Shown here: positions 60,302 through 64,000 of the stretch, piece by piece
Layout: the number at the start of each line of letters is the position of its first letter
How positions within the stretch are numbered: position 1 is the first letter of the stretch
NCBI GenBank assembly: GCA_029060025.1
Contig: JAIDUV010000027.1
Span: 1-64,000, forward strand
Source: Clostridia bacterium
GTDB taxonomy: Bacteria; Bacillota; Clostridia; Christensenellales; UBA3700
DNA: 64,000 bases
Direction: 5' to 3'
Position numbers and translations under genes: made by a program
The notes under the pieces: generated by a model
Told to the model about the DNA's origin: nothing
What the model saw: the letters and a program-made list of their open reading frames with translations, nothing else
The model's database searches: none

Positions 60302-60718
60302 CTAATCGAATTTGATTTTTTCAACTTTGAAATCGCAGTAATATTCGGCTTGTTCACAAGTGAATTTCAATACGCAATAATCGGGATCAGTCACACCCTT
60401 TTTATAAAAGAGGGTATCTCCAAAACGCCATATCATATCTTTTGTAGGTTGGTCTTCGCACACTTGCATAGTGCCGGTGATAGACGCGCCTTGATATTTA
60501 AATCTACCGCGTTTGTAAAAATATATGCAAGCCTTTGGATTGTCAAGATACTGTTTTACTTTGTTTGACGAGGTATTTGTGGAGAAGTATACGTCCTTGC
60601 CGTCTATTTTTCTCGGCGAAAGCATAGCCCTTGCCACAGGGTAGCCATCTTCGTTTACAGATACAATAATAGCCGTCTTTTGCTTTGATATAAATTGGAT
60701 TACTTCGCTTGAGTTCAT
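60302..60718 (-). CDS. Pyridoxamine-5'-phosphate-oxidase-family flavoprotein
   Basis: The start is the ATG at 60718 after GGAG. The 138-residue split-barrel protein matches the PPOX-like family: QKTAIIVSVNEDGYPVARAM, VYFSTNTSSNKVKQYLDNP and KACIYFYKRGRFKYQGASI. Members bind FMN or F420; many serve as general reductases. The precise substrate is unknown. Confidence 0.88.
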   Translation of the reverse strand: MNSSEVIQFISKQKTAIIVSVNEDGYPVARAMLSPRKIDGKDVYFSTNTSSNKVKQYLDNPKACIYFYKRGRFKYQGASITGTMQVCEDQPTKDMIWRFGDTLFYKKGVTDPDYCVLKFTCEQAEYYCDFKVEKIKFD

Positions 60719-60746
60719 AATATTCTCCACGCCATTTGTCAGTTAA

Positions 60747-60775
60747 ATTATAATGCTTTAATGTCAAAATTGCAA
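60747..60775 (-). promoter_or_regulatory. Promoter of the PPOX-like gene
   Basis: Minus strand TTGCAA, 17-base spacer, TATAAT. Confidence 0.55.
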
Positions 60776-60790
60776 CGTTTTGTAGAGGGG

Positions 60791-60819
60791 TTGAAAAAAT
60801 ATCAGCGCTCTGATATAAT
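60791..60819 (+). promoter_or_regulatory. Promoter of the GrpB-GNAT gene
   Basis: TTGAAA, 17-base spacer, TATAAT preceded by TGA. Confidence 0.65.
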
Positions 60820-60843
60820 CTAACTAAAAAGCAAGGGGTCTGT

Positions 60844-61782
60844 ATGCCACAACATATCACCGTCCAAAAATTTAATACTGCGTGGGAAAGGCAATTCGTC
60901 GAGGAAAAAGAACTTATAAAATCTATCTTGAAAGATAACCTCGTCGAAATCTATCATATCGGTTCGACGGCAGTAAAAGGATTGAGCGCAAAGCCAATAA
61001 TAGATATGATGCCTGCAGTTTTCGACTTATCGAAAGTTGATTTAATTGCCAATAAATTTGAGCAAGCGGGATATGAGTATATGGGCGAGTTTGGCATAAA
61101 AGGCAGGAGATATTTGCGTAAGGGCGGAGACGAAAGAACGCATCAAATACATATCTTTCAAAAAGACGATGCTTCTAATATAAAAAGACATTTAGCCGTG
61201 CGAGATTATTTGCGAGAGCACTTTGACGAAGCGCAACGTTACGGCAAATTAAAAGAAAGTCTTGCTTTGCAATTTCAATATGATATTGAAGGTTACTGCG
61301 ACGGAAAAGAAGAATTTATGCAAAGTCTTGAGCAGTTGGCAATGGAATGGTACGACAATTCAATAAGACTTGGCAATATTTGTGAAATTGACGAAATTAT
61401 GCAGATTTGGAAAAGCGAAAACATCAGAGCGCACAACTTCATTTCGGCAGATTATTGGGAAAGCAATTATTGCGCGGTCAAAAGTGCTTTGCCGCAAGCC
61501 GGGATATACGTATACGTTTGCAAAGGAGAAATAATGGGATTTATCGGACTGAACGGCAATTATATCGAAGGTATATTTGTAAAAGCCGATTGCCAATGCA
61601 AAGGCATCGGTAAGGCTTTGCTAAATAAAGTAAAAGAGACAAGGTCTGATTTGAATTTAAGCGTATATAAGAAAAACTTAAACGCAGTAACGTTTTATTT
61701 AAAAAACGCTTTTGCCGTCGTAAGCGAAGGCATAGACGATAACACCAACGAAATCGAATATACTATGCGTTGGACGAAATAA
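60844..61782 (+). CDS. GrpB-type nucleotidyltransferase fused to GNAT acetyltransferase
   Basis: Residues 1-165 are a GrpB/UPF0157 domain (VEIYHIGSTAVKGLSAKPII DMM pattern, GRRYLRKGGDERTHQIHIF), a nucleotidyltransferase fold of unknown substrate. Residues 175-312 are a GNAT acetyltransferase with the acetyl-CoA loop QCKGIGKALLNKV and end motif NAVTFYLKNAFAVVSEG. The two domains are joined in one ORF with an AAGGGG ribosome site. The fusion suggests two modifications of one small substrate, for example a drug or nucleotide; this is inference. Confidence 0.88.
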   Translation: MPQHITVQKFNTAWERQFVEEKELIKSILKDNLVEIYHIGSTAVKGLSAKPIIDMMPAVFDLSKVDLIANKFEQAGYEYMGEFGIKGRRYLRKGGDERTHQIHIFQKDDASNIKRHLAVRDYLREHFDEAQRYGKLKESLALQFQYDIEGYCDGKEEFMQSLEQLAMEWYDNSIRLGNICEIDEIMQIWKSENIRAHNFISADYWESNYCAVKSALPQAGIYVYVCKGEIMGFIGLNGNYIEGIFVKADCQCKGIGKALLNKVKETRSDLNLSVYKKNLNAVTFYLKNAFAVVSEGIDDNTNEIEYTMRWTK

Positions 61783-61884
61783 CGACAATAATTTTGCAGG
61801 TTATGAGAATGATAACGACAAGGTTGTCGATAAATATTTAAGACTAAAAGTAATAATGTTGTTGACATTATATGGATTTTTGTA

Positions 61885-64000
<2,116 letters not shown>

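Overview
The window looks like chromosome of a low-GC, Gram-positive type bacterium of the Clostridia, probably an uncultured gut species. Supporting signs are AT-rich intergenic DNA, strong AGGAGG-type ribosome binding sites, TTGACA-N17-TATAAT promoters (often with TGA just before the -10), lipoprotein and InlB/LRR/GLUG-type surface proteins, DUF1538/PII-like genes and host-glycan glycosidases (GH29, GH2, GH3, GH13). The taxonomy is inference; no rRNA is present.

Region 1 (1-10309) is the most interesting. It is one co-directional, tightly packed operon that looks like a bacterial ESCRT-III/Vps4-type membrane-remodelling system. In order it encodes: the C-terminus of an AAA+ ATPase; a coiled-coil protein with two C-terminal membrane helices; an SPFH (YdjI-like) protein with two zinc ribbons; a small coiled-coil protein; a Snf7-like helical protein whose frame is interrupted by a stop codon; a CHMP1-like Snf7 protein with a MIM-like C-terminus; a protein with an MIT-like domain, a CbxX/SpoVK-type AAA domain and a Vps4-like AAA domain; a zinc-ribbon trypsin-like protease; and a zinc-ribbon, single-pass membrane protein with InlB/GLUG-type exterior. 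Substrate polymer, ATPase with adaptor domain, membrane scaffold and surface-linked receptor would all be in one transcript.

Region 2 (10.3-27.6 kb) is surface and accessory DNA: a BspA-like LRR lipoprotein, an XRE regulator with membrane helices followed by a small secreted protein, a 1552-residue secreted InlB/collagen-like protein, and three tandem ABC-FtsX exporters. Their ATPase halves are almost identical at nucleotide level while the permease halves have diverged. The block from the large secreted gene to the last exporter is flanked by direct copies of ~21-bp iterated repeats.

Region 3 (27.9-36.3 kb): a divergent cis-prenyltransferase, a Ppx/GppA-like protein, initiator and elongator tRNA-Met, a Zn/Cd P-type ATPase with a separate HMA metallochaperone and an ArsR/SmtB repressor (three matching operators), two DUF3592 proteins around a DUF4874/DUF4832 lipoprotein, and an MscL with a long tail.

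Region 4 (36.3-64 kb): ComF, then sugar metabolism (GH13, GPH symporter, GH3, GH29, partial GH2) mixed with tRNA-Asn, a phosphoesterase and ATP-grasp pair, a large GLUG-type lipoprotein, a MarR-MATE efflux operon with a clear palindromic operator, a candidate small RNA, tRNA-Arg, an antibiotic-resistance-type ABC-F gene with a leader-peptide attenuator, a DUF1538 transporter with two PII-like proteins, YbaK, a PPOX-family protein and a GrpB-GNAT fusion. The ORF track omits the GH2 gene because it runs off the window end. Several track ORFs start too early; corrected starts are given.
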